A stretch of 64,000 nucleotides of DNA, from contig CM038051.1 in the NCBI GenBank assembly GCA_021397845.1, forward strand, positions 15,596,827-15,660,826, read 5' to 3'. Shown here in pieces: positions 1-10,385 of this stretch; the first letter of the stretch is position 1, and each line of letters starts with the position of its first letter. A program made the translations under genes and the position numbers. Below the pieces are notes generated by a model. It had not been told where the DNA came from and ran no database searches. It worked only from the letters and a program-made list of their open reading frames with translations. Origin of the DNA: Areca catechu. Taxonomy: Eukaryota; Streptophyta; Magnoliopsida; Arecales; Arecaceae.

Positions 1-2
1 AT

Positions 3-277
3 GAGATAGCAGCGCTCAGACAGACACGTGATACAGACAGAGTAGAGATGCAGACTATGAGGGCTCAGCTTGAGCATGTTACATCTATGCTGCATATGTT
101 CATGTCATCTCAGGTAAGTAATTGTTTATAACTACATATATATATTTTGTATGTATATGAAAACTTAGAATATATTGTAATGTAAGTATTGTAACTATAT
201 ATATGTATATCTTGTAAATTCCTGATGCATCTGCCAGTCGCAGACAGGATGACGACCAGCCTTCCGCGGGTCATTGA
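3..277 (+). CDS. C-terminal exons of a CACTA-encoded (Ptta/En/Spm-type) protein, partial
   Basis: The frame starting at base 3 is open to 113 and reads as a helical segment (for example MRAQLEHVTSMLHMFMSSQ), followed by a GTAAGT donor at 114. Acceptor ...CGCAGACAG at 247 restores the same phase, and the second exon (248-277) encodes DDDQPSAGH then TGA. Placement immediately inside the CACTA terminus fits the last exons of the accessory DNA-binding protein of En/Spm elements, which ends in a short helical, acidic tail. Only about 47 residues are visible, so the identification rests mainly on position; the splice choice is inferred. Confidence 0.55.
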
Positions 278-636
278 TGCCGGTTGATTTTTTTTTTATT
301 ATTTTTGTATGTCTTTTGATGTATTTGAACTTGGATCGAGTTTGAACATCTGTTGATACTTTTTATATATATAAAATACTCTTTGTATTGACTTCATGTA
401 TATTTGATGTTTGGAGTATGAATGTTGTATTTGTGTGATACAAGTTTCAATGAAATAATGTTTGATTCCATTTTATATGTATTTGGCTTTGTGTGATACA
501 TGTTTGAATGAAATGATATTTGATTTTGGTAGTAATGTATACAGGTTTCATTGTACAGATTTGTATTGATACTGGTTTTATTGTACAGATTTGTCTTTGA
601 CTTTGCTTCATACAGGTATATTAAAAAAAAAAACTT

Positions 637-940
637 GCCGATGCTTTAAAGCATCGCTATTGTGCCGATTGCCAACGCTTTAAAGCATCGCTAGGTTTTA
701 AACCTGCCGATGCTTTAAAGCGTCGCTAAGTTTTAAACCTGCCGATGTTTTAAAGCGTCGCTAGGTTTAAATCCTAACAACACTTTAAAGCATCTAAGAT
801 GCTGATGCTTTTAAAAAGTGTCGTTACGTTTAAAATTTATCGACGCTTTAAAGCGTCGCTAAATTACTAATGCTTTTTAAAAGCATCAGCAGGTTACGTT
901 CCCATGCTTACATATTCAATATTTTTGCGATACTTTTAAA
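637..940. repeat. CACTA subterminal palindromic repeats
   Basis: At least eight copies or half copies of a 22-bp unit resembling GCCGATGCTTTAAAGCATCGCT occur, for example at 637-658, 671-692, 706-727 and 741-762, with degenerate copies to about 895. Each unit is close to a palindrome around TTTAAA. In the CACTA family such arrays are binding sites for the element's own DNA-binding protein; that role is inferred here. Confidence 0.8.
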
Positions 941-1024
941 AGCATCGGGAGCTTGCTTGCCAATATTTAAAAACGTCGGTAAATATCTTTAATAGCATCG
1001 GCAATGATCTCATTTCTTATAATG

Positions 1025-1495
1025 ATAGGTTGTTGCTATTATTGTTGTTTAAGATACAGACCAGAATCGTTGTTGTTTAAGATACAAGGTTTACTTGTCT
1101 TGGGATAAATGAGAGCACAACATCTGTGATAAGTGGATAGGCTGTTATTGTTTTTGTTAAGATACAAAGTAGAATTGCTACGATTTACTAGTCTCATAGG
1201 ATAAACAAGGGCACAACATTAGTGACAAGTGGATAGGTGGCAGTAGTTGTTGTTGTTGTTTAAGGTACAAGGCTAGAATTGTTGTTGTTTAAGATGCAAG
1301 GTTTACTCTTCATGCAGGATAAACAAGAGCACAACATCAGCGACAACGGGATAGGATGTTTTTATTGTTGTTGTTTAAGATACTAGGCCAGAAATGCTAT
1401 TGTTTAAAATACAAGGCCAGTATTATTGTTGTTTAAGATACAAGGCCAGAATTGCACAACATCAGTGACAAGTGGATAGGCCATTAATAAAATTG
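1025..1495. repeat. Degenerate tandem repeat (about 130-bp units)
   Basis: Three to four diverged units alternate two phrases: a TTGTTGTTTAAGATACAAGG block and a GCACAACATCAGTGACAAG block followed by TGGATAGG. No coding potential is evident. It begins directly after the CACTA terminus, so it is the sequence into which the CACTA element inserted. Origin unknown. Confidence 0.7.
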
Positions 1496-2734
1496 CATTC
1501 AAAAAAAGCACTCTAACATATGAGTGGTGTTATTGCTGTTGGTATACATACTCTGAGTATCAGAGATGTGAATCGCAGTAGGATACCGAAAACTTACAAT
1601 GAAAAAAAAAGCCTTAAAGATAAATAGAAACATAAATACAAGCAATACATAGGAATTACATAGTTCTGAATCTCTTGCTTCTACGTTCATGACCGCACAG
1701 GATCAAGTCTTTATTATCAGGAAGAAATACAGGAAGTTATTACATAAGAAAACCCTCCCTGAATATAAATCCCTGCTTAATATAAAGAAAGAAGAAATAA
1801 TAAAACAATATCGGAGGAACTCTTACAATTTCTCTATCTTTCTCCTCTCTTTCCCTTGTTTTCTCTTCGAAAATTCTTGGATTTCTTCTCTGGCTCTCTT
1901 CTTCCCTCTGGCTCTCTTCTTCCTCTCTGTTGATCTGCAAGCTCTGTATTGCACTCTGTTGGCGTTCCTTGATGAAAAGAGAATGACAAACAGTCTTAGG
2001 AGTCCAAAACTGCTTCAAAACTTGTCTCGCAGGCCCGAAATGGGTCGGGCCACGTGCCCGCACACGCTTTGCCTAGGGTTGGGCTGCGGGCCAGCTTGAG
2101 TTGGACCGGTCCGGTTTGGCAGGACGACTGCTAGATTTTTTTTTTTTTTTGAATTTTTAAATTTTTTTGCTAAATTTCTGGATTTCTGAGCTTGGATGTT
2201 GGATGTATATGACTCCATACCCAATACTGAGAAAAGAGGAAGCACCTCAACCTCCTCGATTCCCCCCACCCGTCCGTTATGATCCTCGCGTAGCCCTCCT
2301 CCATTATCACTGCCGATCTAGCGATTGAGAAGAGACGAGAGGTGAGGGGCAGGTCAGAAGGAACAACAAAGTCTTGAGTTCGCTTCACCTTAAGCATCCG
2401 ATAGTTGACGGAGGGTCGCGGAAAGATCTCGAACAGGTGGGTCATGAAGGCAGTGCTTCTGGCACATAGGAGAATGAGAGGTTGAGGTGGTGGGTCAGGG
2501 AGGAGGGAGGGGATGTGTAGAAGGGTTTTTTATTTTATTTGGTAAGAAAATGAGTGTAACGGACATGGCCATTAAGATACGATTTTTTTTAAAAAAATAA
2601 TGCTAAAAAAAAAAAAATTCCAAAAATAGGTGTCATATCATATATTTACGGAAATAGGTATTTTTGGCTAACGTGAACACGCAACGCCAAAAACATCTGC
2701 CACGTAGCAGGTGGGTCGCCAGCTGGGTTGAAAT
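1496..2734. other. Unassigned intergenic DNA, LTR-like in part
   Basis: No gene is recognised. A pyrimidine-rich tract (about 1830-1945) is followed by a GC-rich patch (2030-2125) and a poly-T tract. On the minus strand the order purine-rich tract then TTTATATT-type sequence resembles the R/U5 part of an LTR, but no partner repeat or TSD was found. A 91-codon minus-strand open frame (2170-2445) has no recognisable domain and is probably chance. Confidence 0.3.
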
Positions 2735-2900
2735 CGTCTTTGGAAAAGATGGTTTCAGGCTGAGAAACCGTCTTTCCAAAAGACGATTTCAGGTTCACAG
2801 CTTGAGAAATCGTTTTTGTCATAATACACCCGGGATCCAGGCGGGGAATGAACAGAATATAAATCGTCTTTGCGAAAAACAATTTCAACCTGACCAATTT
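2735..2900. repeat. Short palindromic repeats with GAAATCGTCTTT core
   Basis: The phrase AAATCGTCTTT and its reverse complement AAAGACGATTT recur in alternation around 2729-2755, 2764-2793, 2808-2817 and 2861-2885, so neighbouring copies can pair into small hairpins. The downstream edge abuts the larger foldback at 2901. No coding sense is evident. Repeat family not identified. Confidence 0.6.
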
Positions 2901-3174
2901 CCTAAATTTTCTAAATACCCTCTGAAAAATGAATTCAAATAACTAAGAATGTCATTTTCGTAATTAAAAGAATGGTATTTTCGTAATTAAACCAAATATT
3001 ATGAAGGGCATTTTGAAAATTAATTGTTCTCGATTCGATTTTTAAAAATTTAATTTTCAAAATACCCTCCGTAATATTTGATTTAATTACAGAAAATGAT
3101 ACTCATTTAATTACGAAAATGCCATTGTTAGTTATTTGAATTCATTTTTTTGAAGGGGTATTTAGAGAATTAAA
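2901..3174. repeat. Foldback element: long inverted repeat of about 125-bp arms
   Basis: The left arm (about 2901-3023) and right arm (about 3050-3174) are reverse complements with scattered mismatches, separated by about 26 bp. Anchors are ATTTTCTAAATACCC on the left against GGGTATTTAGAGAATT on the right, and GAAAATTAA against TTAATTTTCA at the loop. Consistent with a foldback MITE or a decayed hairpin locus. No TSD was identified at the arm ends. Confidence 0.75.
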
Positions 3175-3495
3175 TAAAAATCCTAATAAATGCATCTATT
3201 TTTTTAATTAAACTTTAATCTAACAAAATCTTTAAAAATATATAACAAAATTTAAAAGATATAATAATATTAATTAAAAATAAAATTAATTAAAAAAATA
3301 TTATAATAATATATTATAATACATTTTTATATTATAATAAATATTTTATATTCTAAAATATATTCTAAAGTATTATAATAATATTTTATATTAATTATGA
3401 TACCCCCGGTACATCCCCTGGTATGGCCGTCGGTCCGGCGCAAGGTCCGGTCGTCGGTTCGGCACCAGGTCCGGTCACAAGTCCAGGCCCGGTCC
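3175..3495. other. AT-rich intergenic DNA
   Basis: Low-complexity A/T sequence to about 3400, then a CCGGTCCGGTC-rich patch. No gene, TSD or recognisable element end is seen. The junction with the truncated LTR at about 3496 is where homology with the 3' LTR stops. Confidence 0.4.
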
Positions 3496-4250
3496 GGTCG
3501 CCAACTTAGAGATTCGAATCCCGTGGGCGGCGGCCCACCATTCAAGGCACTGCCAGGTTTCCCGGAATGAGGCGACCAAGAAGAGTGTCGGAGCGCCTGA
3601 CAACTCCCCTTATCATGAATCAGGAAAGACTTCTCGGGACACCGCCGCATGCGCCTAACAGCCCGGCAGGGATTCCGAGACAAGCGCCCGACGGTAACCT
3701 AGTTGCAACAAACTCGGAGGTAACACAACGATCCCAAGACAGAAAAAAACAGAGGCGACAAGCCAGAAAAAAAAAGAGAGAGAGGTGCAACCCCCACCAG
3801 GAAGAGGGGTATGGCACCACCAACATAAGCGCAAGCTCGACCAAGAGGGCGAAGCGCCACCACCACTACCACAGTGGAAGGAAAACGAGGGATACAAGGA
3901 GAGGCGGAGGAACAGGGAACCCCTCTGTCCCCGCCATCGTTCTTCCCCTGCAACGTTTTCGTCTTTACACACATCTTTTACTCCTAGTGCAGAGTCCATC
4001 AAGAGGGGCCCGACCAGGAGGATCTGTTTCTCTGGATCGTCACTGATTTGATCGTCGGACTGCCCCCGCCGGAAACCCCGACCCGGGTCACTAACCCCTG
4101 TCTTGCAGGTCCAGGTCCACCGGACGGCAAGGCAGACAAGGAGAGCGCACCCAACTTGGAGCTCCAGGAGCAGAGGATCATCGGGTAGCGAAAGGGGGCA
4201 CACTCCGGCGCCGACAACAGCTACGGACCATGGCGATCCTGGCGGCAACA
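3496..4250 (+). repeat. 5' LTR, 5'-truncated
   Basis: Aligns base for base with about 12744-13489 (shared phrases include GGCGGCCCACCATTCAAGGC versus GGCGGCCTACCATTCAAGGC), with many substitutions and small indels. It ends ...GGCGGCAACA at 4250, the same CAACA end as the 3' LTR and the related solo LTR at 30027. Homology stops upstream of about 3496, so roughly 945 bp present in the 3' LTR are missing here. Confidence 0.85.
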
Positions 4251-4275
4251 GATTGGCGCGCCAGGTAGGGGGAGG
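4251..4275 (+). other. Primer-binding-site region of the LTR element
   Basis: GATTGGCGCGCCAGGTAGGG begins immediately after the CAACA end of the 5' LTR. A TTGGCGCGCC-type sequence just inside the 5' LTR is typical of many plant Gypsy elements, where minus-strand synthesis is primed from a tRNA 3' end. The priming tRNA was not determined. Confidence 0.7.
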
Positions 4276-4599
4276 ACGGGCGTGATCAAGTCCACCTCTT
4301 TACATATTGACACTCCACGGAAGAATGGTGGTGATACAAGCTTGAAAGGTCTCTACCAGCCGTGCAAGGGGCTCCCCCTTCCTAAGGGCACCCATGTCAC
4401 CATTTCTGTACCCTTCGACGAGAGGATCTGCTGACGAAGCCATCGGGTACGCAGCGAAAGCGCGCCTGGAGAAGCATCAGCGCAAGCTGGCGGAGCTTTC
4501 CCGTCGGTTCGTCGGTATGCAAGGCTCAACCAGCGAGCCACCGGGCTATGACACTCACCACCCTTGAAGCCCTTTACCGGCCGTGACGAGACGAAGTAG

Positions 4600-4890
4600 T
4601 GTCGCCCTCACTGCGATCACAGCCATGGCACCGGGGAATGTTGCAATCTCAAGCAGGAGGTCGAGAAGCTCATCAAGAAAGGCTACCTCCAAAGGTTTGC
4701 GAGGGGCAGACCTCAAGCGGGGTCCCAGGCGCTTGCCGCTCTCCCGCCGGCTCCAACCATCGATAGCTACCCCACCGTGAAGCCGGTGGGCGTGGTCACC
4801 GGGGGAGCTGCGCGCGCATCCAAGAAGACCGGGGGGGTACGGGACCCTGAGAGTGTACTCCCCATTATTCTGGAAGGGGAAAGGTAAATA
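4600..4890 (+). pseudogene. gag zinc-knuckle remnant
   Basis: The frame from 4600 reads CRPHCDHSHGTGECCNLK, then QEVEKLIKKGYLQRF. This matches the well-known end of plant Gypsy gag (CxFHxxxGHxTxxCxxLK...EIExLIxxGxLxxF). The CCHC pattern is partly lost: Gly before the His is Ser. A following stretch (VGVVTGGAARASKK) resembles the GVIxxIxGG motif that precedes the protease. The frame ends at a stop near 4889, and no upstream capsid domain is recognisable. Confidence 0.75.
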
Positions 4891-4934
4891 AAGATGCCAC
4901 GGTTGTCAGGATGACGATCGCGAACCACCACGGG

Positions 4935-5060
4935 CAGGCCCCTACAAGGTGGCCGAAGCTCCATCACGAGGGGCCTGTTACCTCAAAGATCCCGACGGCG
5001 TTAGGCTCCCATGAAAGAGGAGGGTTCGCGGCCTGCAAAGATGCTACCAACAAGGTAAGG
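4935..5060 (+). pseudogene. Integrase C-terminal remnant
   Basis: The frame reads GPYKVAEAPSRGACYLKDPD then GVRLP, a stop, and KRRVRGLQRCYQQ. This is the usual C-terminus of plant Gypsy polyproteins (GPYxVxxxxxxGxYxLxDxDG...PxxWNxxxLRxYY). It lies about 50 bp after the gag remnant, so protease, reverse transcriptase, RNase H and the integrase core have been removed by one or more internal deletions. One in-frame stop replaces the tryptophan region. Confidence 0.75.
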
Positions 5061-5129
5061 TTTCTTATCGATAATAATGATAACGATTTTTCCTTGCACG
5101 AGTATCCATGTATCTTGCAGGGAAGAATC

Positions 5130-5860
5130 AACGACGCCCCCGAGTCTAGCTCCGGGATGTCAAGAGATCTTCGAGCCACGCCGCTCCCAATCACAAGCAT
5201 CCCCGAGCCCAGCTCCAGGACGTCAAGGGATCTCCGAGCCACGCAGCTCCCAATCTCAAGCATCCCCGAGCCCAGCTCCAGGACGTCAAGGGATCTTCGA
5301 GCCACGCCGCTCCCAATCTCAAGCATCCCTGAGCCCAACTCCAGGACGTGAAGGGATCTCCAAGCCATGCAGCTCTCAACCTAAAGCGTCCCCGAGCCTA
5401 GCTCCAGGATGTCAAAGGACCTTCGAGCCATGCAGCTCTCAATCAACAACGTCCCCGAGCCCAGCTCCAAGACGCCTGCCCAAGATCGGAGCTCAGATCT
5501 CTGGCCGAGGGATCACCGAGCCGCGTGACTCCCAATCACAAGCATCCCCGAGCCCAACTCCAGGACGTCAAGAGATCTTCGAGCCACGCAGCTCCCAATC
5601 TCAAGCATCCCCGAGCCTAGCTCTAGGACGTCGAGAGATCTTCGAGCCACGCAACTCTCAATCAACAACATCCCTGAGCCCAGCTCCAAGATGCATGTCC
5701 AAGACCGGAGCTCGGATCTCTGACAGAGAGATCATCGAGCCAAGCCGCTCTCAATCTCAAACGTTTCCGAGCCCAGCTCCGAGATGCCAAGAGATCATGG
5801 GACCAAGTAGCTCCCATTAACGCCTCGAGCCTAGCTCCAAGGCGCCAAAGACCTGAGCCA
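5130..5860 (+). repeat. 63-bp tandem array (21-codon Pro/Ser-rich unit)
   Basis: Units start with CCCCGAGCCCAGCTCCAGGA; exact spacing of 63 bp is seen between 5198 and 5261. About ten units, some longer and already resembling the 93-bp type. Because 63 is a multiple of three the array stays open over 247 codons (5077-5820), giving a Ser-Pro-Ala-Pro-Gly-Arg repeat. Whether it is translated is unknown; it lies downstream of the pol remnant where these elements normally carry non-coding sequence. Confidence 0.85.
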
Positions 5861-5934
5861 AGTCTTCAGGCAACCCCTGAGCCCGAGCCTAGCTCCACAT
5901 CCAGGAAGGTCTCGAGCCTAGCTCCAAGGCAATC

Positions 5935-6050
5935 AAGTCTGGTAACCCTCTTCTCTGATCTCCCCACTCGAAAAGAAGACGAGAGGGGAAGAAAAGAAAG
6001 AGAACGAGAGGGGAACACGACAAGAACCCTCATCTCTGATCTCCCCACTC

Positions 6051-6084
<34 letters not shown>

Positions 6085-6165
6085 AGAAGAAGAAAAAAGA
6101 AAAAAGGAAGGGGGAAGGAAAGAAAGAGAACGAGAGGGGAACAAGCCGCCACTTCTCAATCATCA
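5935..6165. repeat. Purine-rich spacer with poly-A tract and internal duplication
   Basis: Between the two arrays, CTCTGATCTCCCCACTC followed by a purine-rich run occurs at about 5952 and again at 6031; a further copy lies at 7252 beyond the second array. A run of about 30 A lies at 6052-6082. The phrase may mark the boundaries of array amplification. No gene is seen. Confidence 0.6.
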
Positions 6166-7215
6166 ATGTCCCCGAGCCCAGCTCCAGGATGCCTACTCAA
6201 GACCGGAGCTCGGATCTCCGGCCAAGAGAACTTCGAGCCACGCAGCTCTCAGTCATCAACGTCCCCGAGTCCAGCTCCAGGACGCCTGCCCAAGACCGAA
6301 GCTCAGACCTCCGGCCAAGAGAACTTCGAGCCACGCAGCTCTCAGTAATCAACATCCCCGAGCCCAGCTCCAGGATGCCTGCCCAAGACTGAAGCTCAGA
6401 CCTCCGGCCAAGCGACCTTCGAGCCACGCAGCTCTCAATCATCAACGTCCCCGAGCCCAGCTCCAGGACGCCTGCCCAAGACCGGAGCTCAGACCTCCGG
6501 CCAAGAGAACTTCGAGCCACACAGCTCTCAGTCATCAACGTCCCCGAGTCCAGCTCCAGGACGCATACTCAAGACCGGAGCTCAGATCTCTGACCAAGAG
6601 AACTTCGAGCCACGTAACTCTCAGTCATCAATGTCTCCGAGCCCAGCTCCAGGATGCCTACTCAAGACCGGAGCTTAGACCTCCGGCCAAGAGAACTTCG
6701 AGCCACGCAGCTCTCAGTCATCAACGTCCCCGAGCTCAGCTCCAGGATGCCTACTCAAGACCGGAGCTCAGACCTCCAGTCAAGAGAACTTTGAGCCACG
6801 CAGCTCTCAGTCAGCAATGTCCCCAAGCCCAACTCCAGGACGCCAACTCAAGACCAGAGCTCAGACCTCCGGTCAGGAGAACTTTGAGCCATGCAGCTCT
6901 CAGTCATCACGTCCCCGAGCCCAGCTCCAGGACGCCTACTCAAGACCGGAGCTCAAATCTTCGGCCAAGAGACCTTCGAGCCATGCAGCTCTCAGTCATC
7001 AACGTCCCTGAGCCTAGCTCCAGGACGCCTACTCAAGACCGGAGCTCAGATCTCCGGCCAAGAGACTTTCGAGCCACGCAACTCTCAGTCACTAACGTCC
7101 CCGAGCCCAGCTCCAGGATGCCAGCCTGAGACTGGAGCTCAGATCTCCGGCCAAGGGACCTTCGAGCCGCATGGCTCTCAGTCAACAACACCTTCGAGCC
7201 CAGCAGCTCTCAAGT
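6166..7215 (+). repeat. 93-bp tandem array (31-codon unit)
   Basis: Units beginning AACGTCCCCGAGCCCAGCTC are spaced exactly 93 bp at 6258, 6351, 6444 and 6537, and continue to about 7200, roughly eleven units. The unit is the 63-bp unit with an extra segment (CCCAAGACCGGAGCTCAGA type). Again the length is a multiple of three. The array ends before a purine-rich tract at 7270-7350. Confidence 0.88.
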
Positions 7216-9105
7216 GTCATAACTCAACCCCAAGCAAGATGAGGCCCTTCTCTCTGATCTCCCCACTCATATGCAAAAAAAAACAAAAAGAAGAAAGAGA
7301 GGAGAGAAAGAAGGGGAGTGGAAGAAAGAGGGAAAAAAGGGAAGAGCCAGGCAAAGAAAACATATGGTAAAGAAACTCAAGTTTCATTGATTGAACACAA
7401 GTTACAAGTGTCTTGCGGGCTCCCAACATGCCGGGTGACCCTGACTAAGTACAAGAAACAAAAATACAAAATAAGGCAAGAAAGGGAAGGCCTACTCTAC
7501 ACTGGTCGGTTTCCCTGCTGAGCCCGGAGGCTGAGAATTTCCGCCTTCAGGAGCTTCTGGCTGAGCAGCCCTAACCTCGGATGGATCAACCTCGGCTGAC
7601 GTCGGAGGCTCTGAGGCCATGGCTTTCGCAGCAACCTCCTCGTTGGGTTCTGCGTCTGAGGCCGAAGGATACCTGAGGCGGCTATGTCTCTCTTCGGGGA
7701 CGAGCGCCTTGACTCGGTCGCGTAAAAACATGAAGCCCTTGTAGGAGTCCGATGCCATCTGCTGAATTTCGACGACGAACTCCTCCGAGGCCTTGAATTT
7801 TGCGACAGCGTCCTTAGCACCCTTCTTGGGCTCAGCAGGCACCTTCCTCGACTCGGCAGCCTCCAGCCTAGCAGCCTCCGCCGACCTGGCAACCTCCGCC
7901 GACCTAGCCGCCTCCTCTGCCGCCTTCTCAGCTACGGCAAGTTTCTTCCTCCCAACTGCCAGCTCCGCTTGGGCAGCCCGGGACCCGGGAGACCTCCTTG
8001 TGCCGATCTGCTTCGGCACTATACCAGTTCAATTTCTTCTCCATGGAGGAGAGATCTTCAACGGCCTTCTTCGCACGGCTCCACTCTAGGTTGCGGGCCT
8101 CCAAAAGTCTCTTCGCTCGTCCCTCGGCATCGGCGAGCTGTGCCTCAAGGTTCTTGACCTTCTGTTCAAGGGCCCCATTTGCCCCGACCTTCTCCTTCAG
8201 GTAAGCTTTCAGGGACTCGATCTCGGTAGCCTGTTGCCGCTTGAGACGTTCCCAGCTCTGGTAGCGGCCCTTAATGAAGAGGGCCTCGGCACCGATCTGC
8301 ACCATGAAAAGAGGTCAGTTCAAAAAAAAAGAAGAAGAAGAAGAAAGAAGAAGAAAAAGAGAAAGGAGAATAAAAGAAAGGAAGGGATGGCTCACCGAGT
8401 TCAGCTGGGGGAAGATAGCGCTGATAACATTGCCCAGCCGCATCCCGGCCATCTCTTGCCGATCGCATGTCTGGACCAAGAAGTCCATCATGCGCTCGGC
8501 CAGTTCGGGGCTCCGGAGGAACGAGCTCTCCGGCCCCATCCTGAAGGGGAGACGGCGTCGTGCCTCCTCCCTCTTGCCCTCTCCGAAAGTGGGCAGCCTC
8601 GCCCCACTGGCTGAAGAGTCCCGGGGGGCAGGCTGAGAAGCTAGCACCGGCGTGGGCGGCGCCTCGGTCATGGTCCTGACCGTGGCCCGGACCTCCTCAT
8701 CCCTAAGCTCGGCGACAGGCGGACTCGGAGGATGACAAAGCACAACGGCAGCAGCTGCAGCCCTCGCCCGGACCACTACTTTGGGCTCCGTAGCTGGGGC
8801 CTCCTAGACTGACCTCGGCGTCGTAGAGACCGCCCTCTCCACCAGTGCAGGAGCAACTCGAGCTGCCTCCGAGCTCGGACCAGCTGGAGTAGCCGAGCTC
8901 GGACCAACTGCTGCAGTGGAGGCAGCCACAGGAGCGCTCTCGCCCCGGGCTCGCCTCGACGAAGGCTCCCGGCCAGCCCGGCCGGCGGCCTCTTCTGGGT
9001 GATCGCCAGCAGATCGTTCTCGGAGAAAATCATTCTTGCATGCAAGTCACACAACGGTTAGAATCCGTGGGAAACAATGCAAGAGGTGCAAGAAAAAAGG
9101 AAAAG

Positions 9106-10385
9106 TGTAGGCTCAGGTAGGCAACCCGAGAGAGGGGGTGAATTGGGTTTTATAAAACTTTTTGTACTATTTGAAATACGAACTTAAAGCAAGTATGTGC
9201 TAATGCAATGCAAGTGCTTGTGTATTTTAAATAAATGCAGTAGAAATAAAGAAATAAAAGTACAAGAAAAATAATCACACGAACACAAAGATTTATAGTG
9301 GTTCGGTGCCAACCAAGCACCTACATCCACTCCCCAACAACCCCTTGGAAATTCCACTAAGTTTGGTTTTATAACTTAGGCTCACCAACAACCTTTACAA
9401 CTTGTTTTGTTTTCGGGCTCACAAGTCAAACCCTAGTTGGTTTCAAGGCTCACCAACAACCACTTTGGTTTTCAAAGGCTTACCAAAAACCTCTTTGGTT
9501 TTCCAAGGCTCACCAAAAACTTTAAATAAAATAATGTAAGAGCAAGTATAAATGAATACAATAAAAGCTTTCTAAAATAAAGCAAATATCTCTTTGAAGC
9601 CCTTGATTGTTGATAAAGATCTTGTCTTCAAGTTGATGAAGCCTTTGATTGATGCTTGTAGATGTAGACTTTGAATGCTCTCTTTGAAACTTGGAAACTT
9701 GAAGACTTTTAATCACTCAACTATTGAATCCTTTAAGAATATTCAAGAAACTCACCAAAGGATTACTTCGCCATTTGATTCTTGATATTTTTATAGCCTC
9801 ATAACACTTAAATGACCGTTTATAGCCATTAGGGAGGAAAATATGGCCGTTGGAGCCAAGTTGGAGAAGTTCTGCAGCCCAGAAAACTAGCCGTTACTGT
9901 TCAAGTGTCGACACTTCACCTCCAGGTATCGACACTTCAGTTTCAAGTGTCGACACTTCATTCTCCAGGTGTCGACACTTCATTTCCAAGTGTCGACACT
10001 TCAGCTTCAGGTGTCGACACTTGACTGAAAGTGCTTTCTAAAGTTTTCTGTTTGTCTCAGGCCTTGAGTCGACACTTCACTCTTCAAGTGTCGACACTTG
10101 ATCCTCAGGTGTCGACACTTCATTTCCAGGTGTCGACACTTACCTGTGCCATTGCTGAAACATCTTCAAATTGAAACTTTAACTTCTTAAAGTTCTTCCA
10201 TATTAATTCCAAAGTCCATATACTTGATTTTCCATTAATTTAAGGATTTTTTCAACTGAAATACAAGCATTTCTTCATTCAACATGGTTGAGTACTAAGA
10301 TCTGAGAAATACACTTAAAATACAATTAGTACTCATATATAATTAAACATTTTGTCAATCATCAAAATCAAGACCAGAGTCAACA
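9106..10385. mobile_element. Solo LTR (1,280 bp) with AAAAG target duplication
   Basis: Begins TGTAGGCTCAGG and ends AGAGTCAACA, with AAAAG at 9101-9105 and again at 10386-10390. TG...CA ends plus a perfect 5-bp TSD and no internal coding sequence mark a solo LTR left by LTR-LTR recombination. It sits in an intron of the antisense gene, so it is younger than the retrotransposon hosting it. A minisatellite of GTCGAC-containing units lies inside. Confidence 0.88.
9895..10142. repeat. Minisatellite of AAGTGTCGACACTT palindromes
   Basis: Ten copies of (A/G)GTGTCGACACTT occur. Several are the perfect 14-bp palindrome AAGTGTCGACACTT, others have one base changed, and one is shortened to GAGTCGACACTT. 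The first six are spaced about 22-25 bp by CAC/CAT-CTCC-type linkers, followed by a gap of about 50 bp and four more. It is confined to the solo LTR. Confidence 0.85.

Larger units (their letters stand above)
1..1024 (+). mobile_element. 3' end of a CACTA (En/Spm) DNA transposon
   Basis: The window opens inside this element. Seen: a short spliced coding tail (3-277), an AT-rich stretch, then many copies of a short palindromic motif with the core GATGCTTTAAAGC, and finally ATTTCTTATAATG at 1012-1024. That last string is the reverse complement of the usual CACTA terminus (CACTACAAGAAAT) with two G-to-A changes. Known of the family: CACTA elements have 13-bp-class CAC termini, dense subterminal repeats and 3-bp target duplications. 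The 5' end is outside the window, so the TSD cannot be tested. The family call is firm; the exact end is good to a few bases. Confidence 0.82.

Noticed and set aside
2170..2445. 91-codon minus-strand frame (MTHLFEIFPRPS...)
   Set aside because: No recognisable domain, no splice or promoter support; too short to claim as a gene, though not excluded as a fragment.
3505..3525. AGATTCGAATCCC resembling a tRNA B box or T-loop
   Set aside because: No cloverleaf can be built around it and the same stretch recurs in the 3' LTR; it is LTR sequence.
3655..4248. 197-codon minus-strand frame in the 5' LTR (and its copy at 12960-13505)
   Set aside because: Present only because the LTR is GC-rich; it does not stay aligned between the two LTRs without indels and has no recognisable domain.
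9895..10142. Regular repeat-spacer pattern reminiscent of a CRISPR array
   Set aside because: Plant nuclear DNA, spacers are short and similar, no cas genes; it is a minisatellite in a solo LTR.
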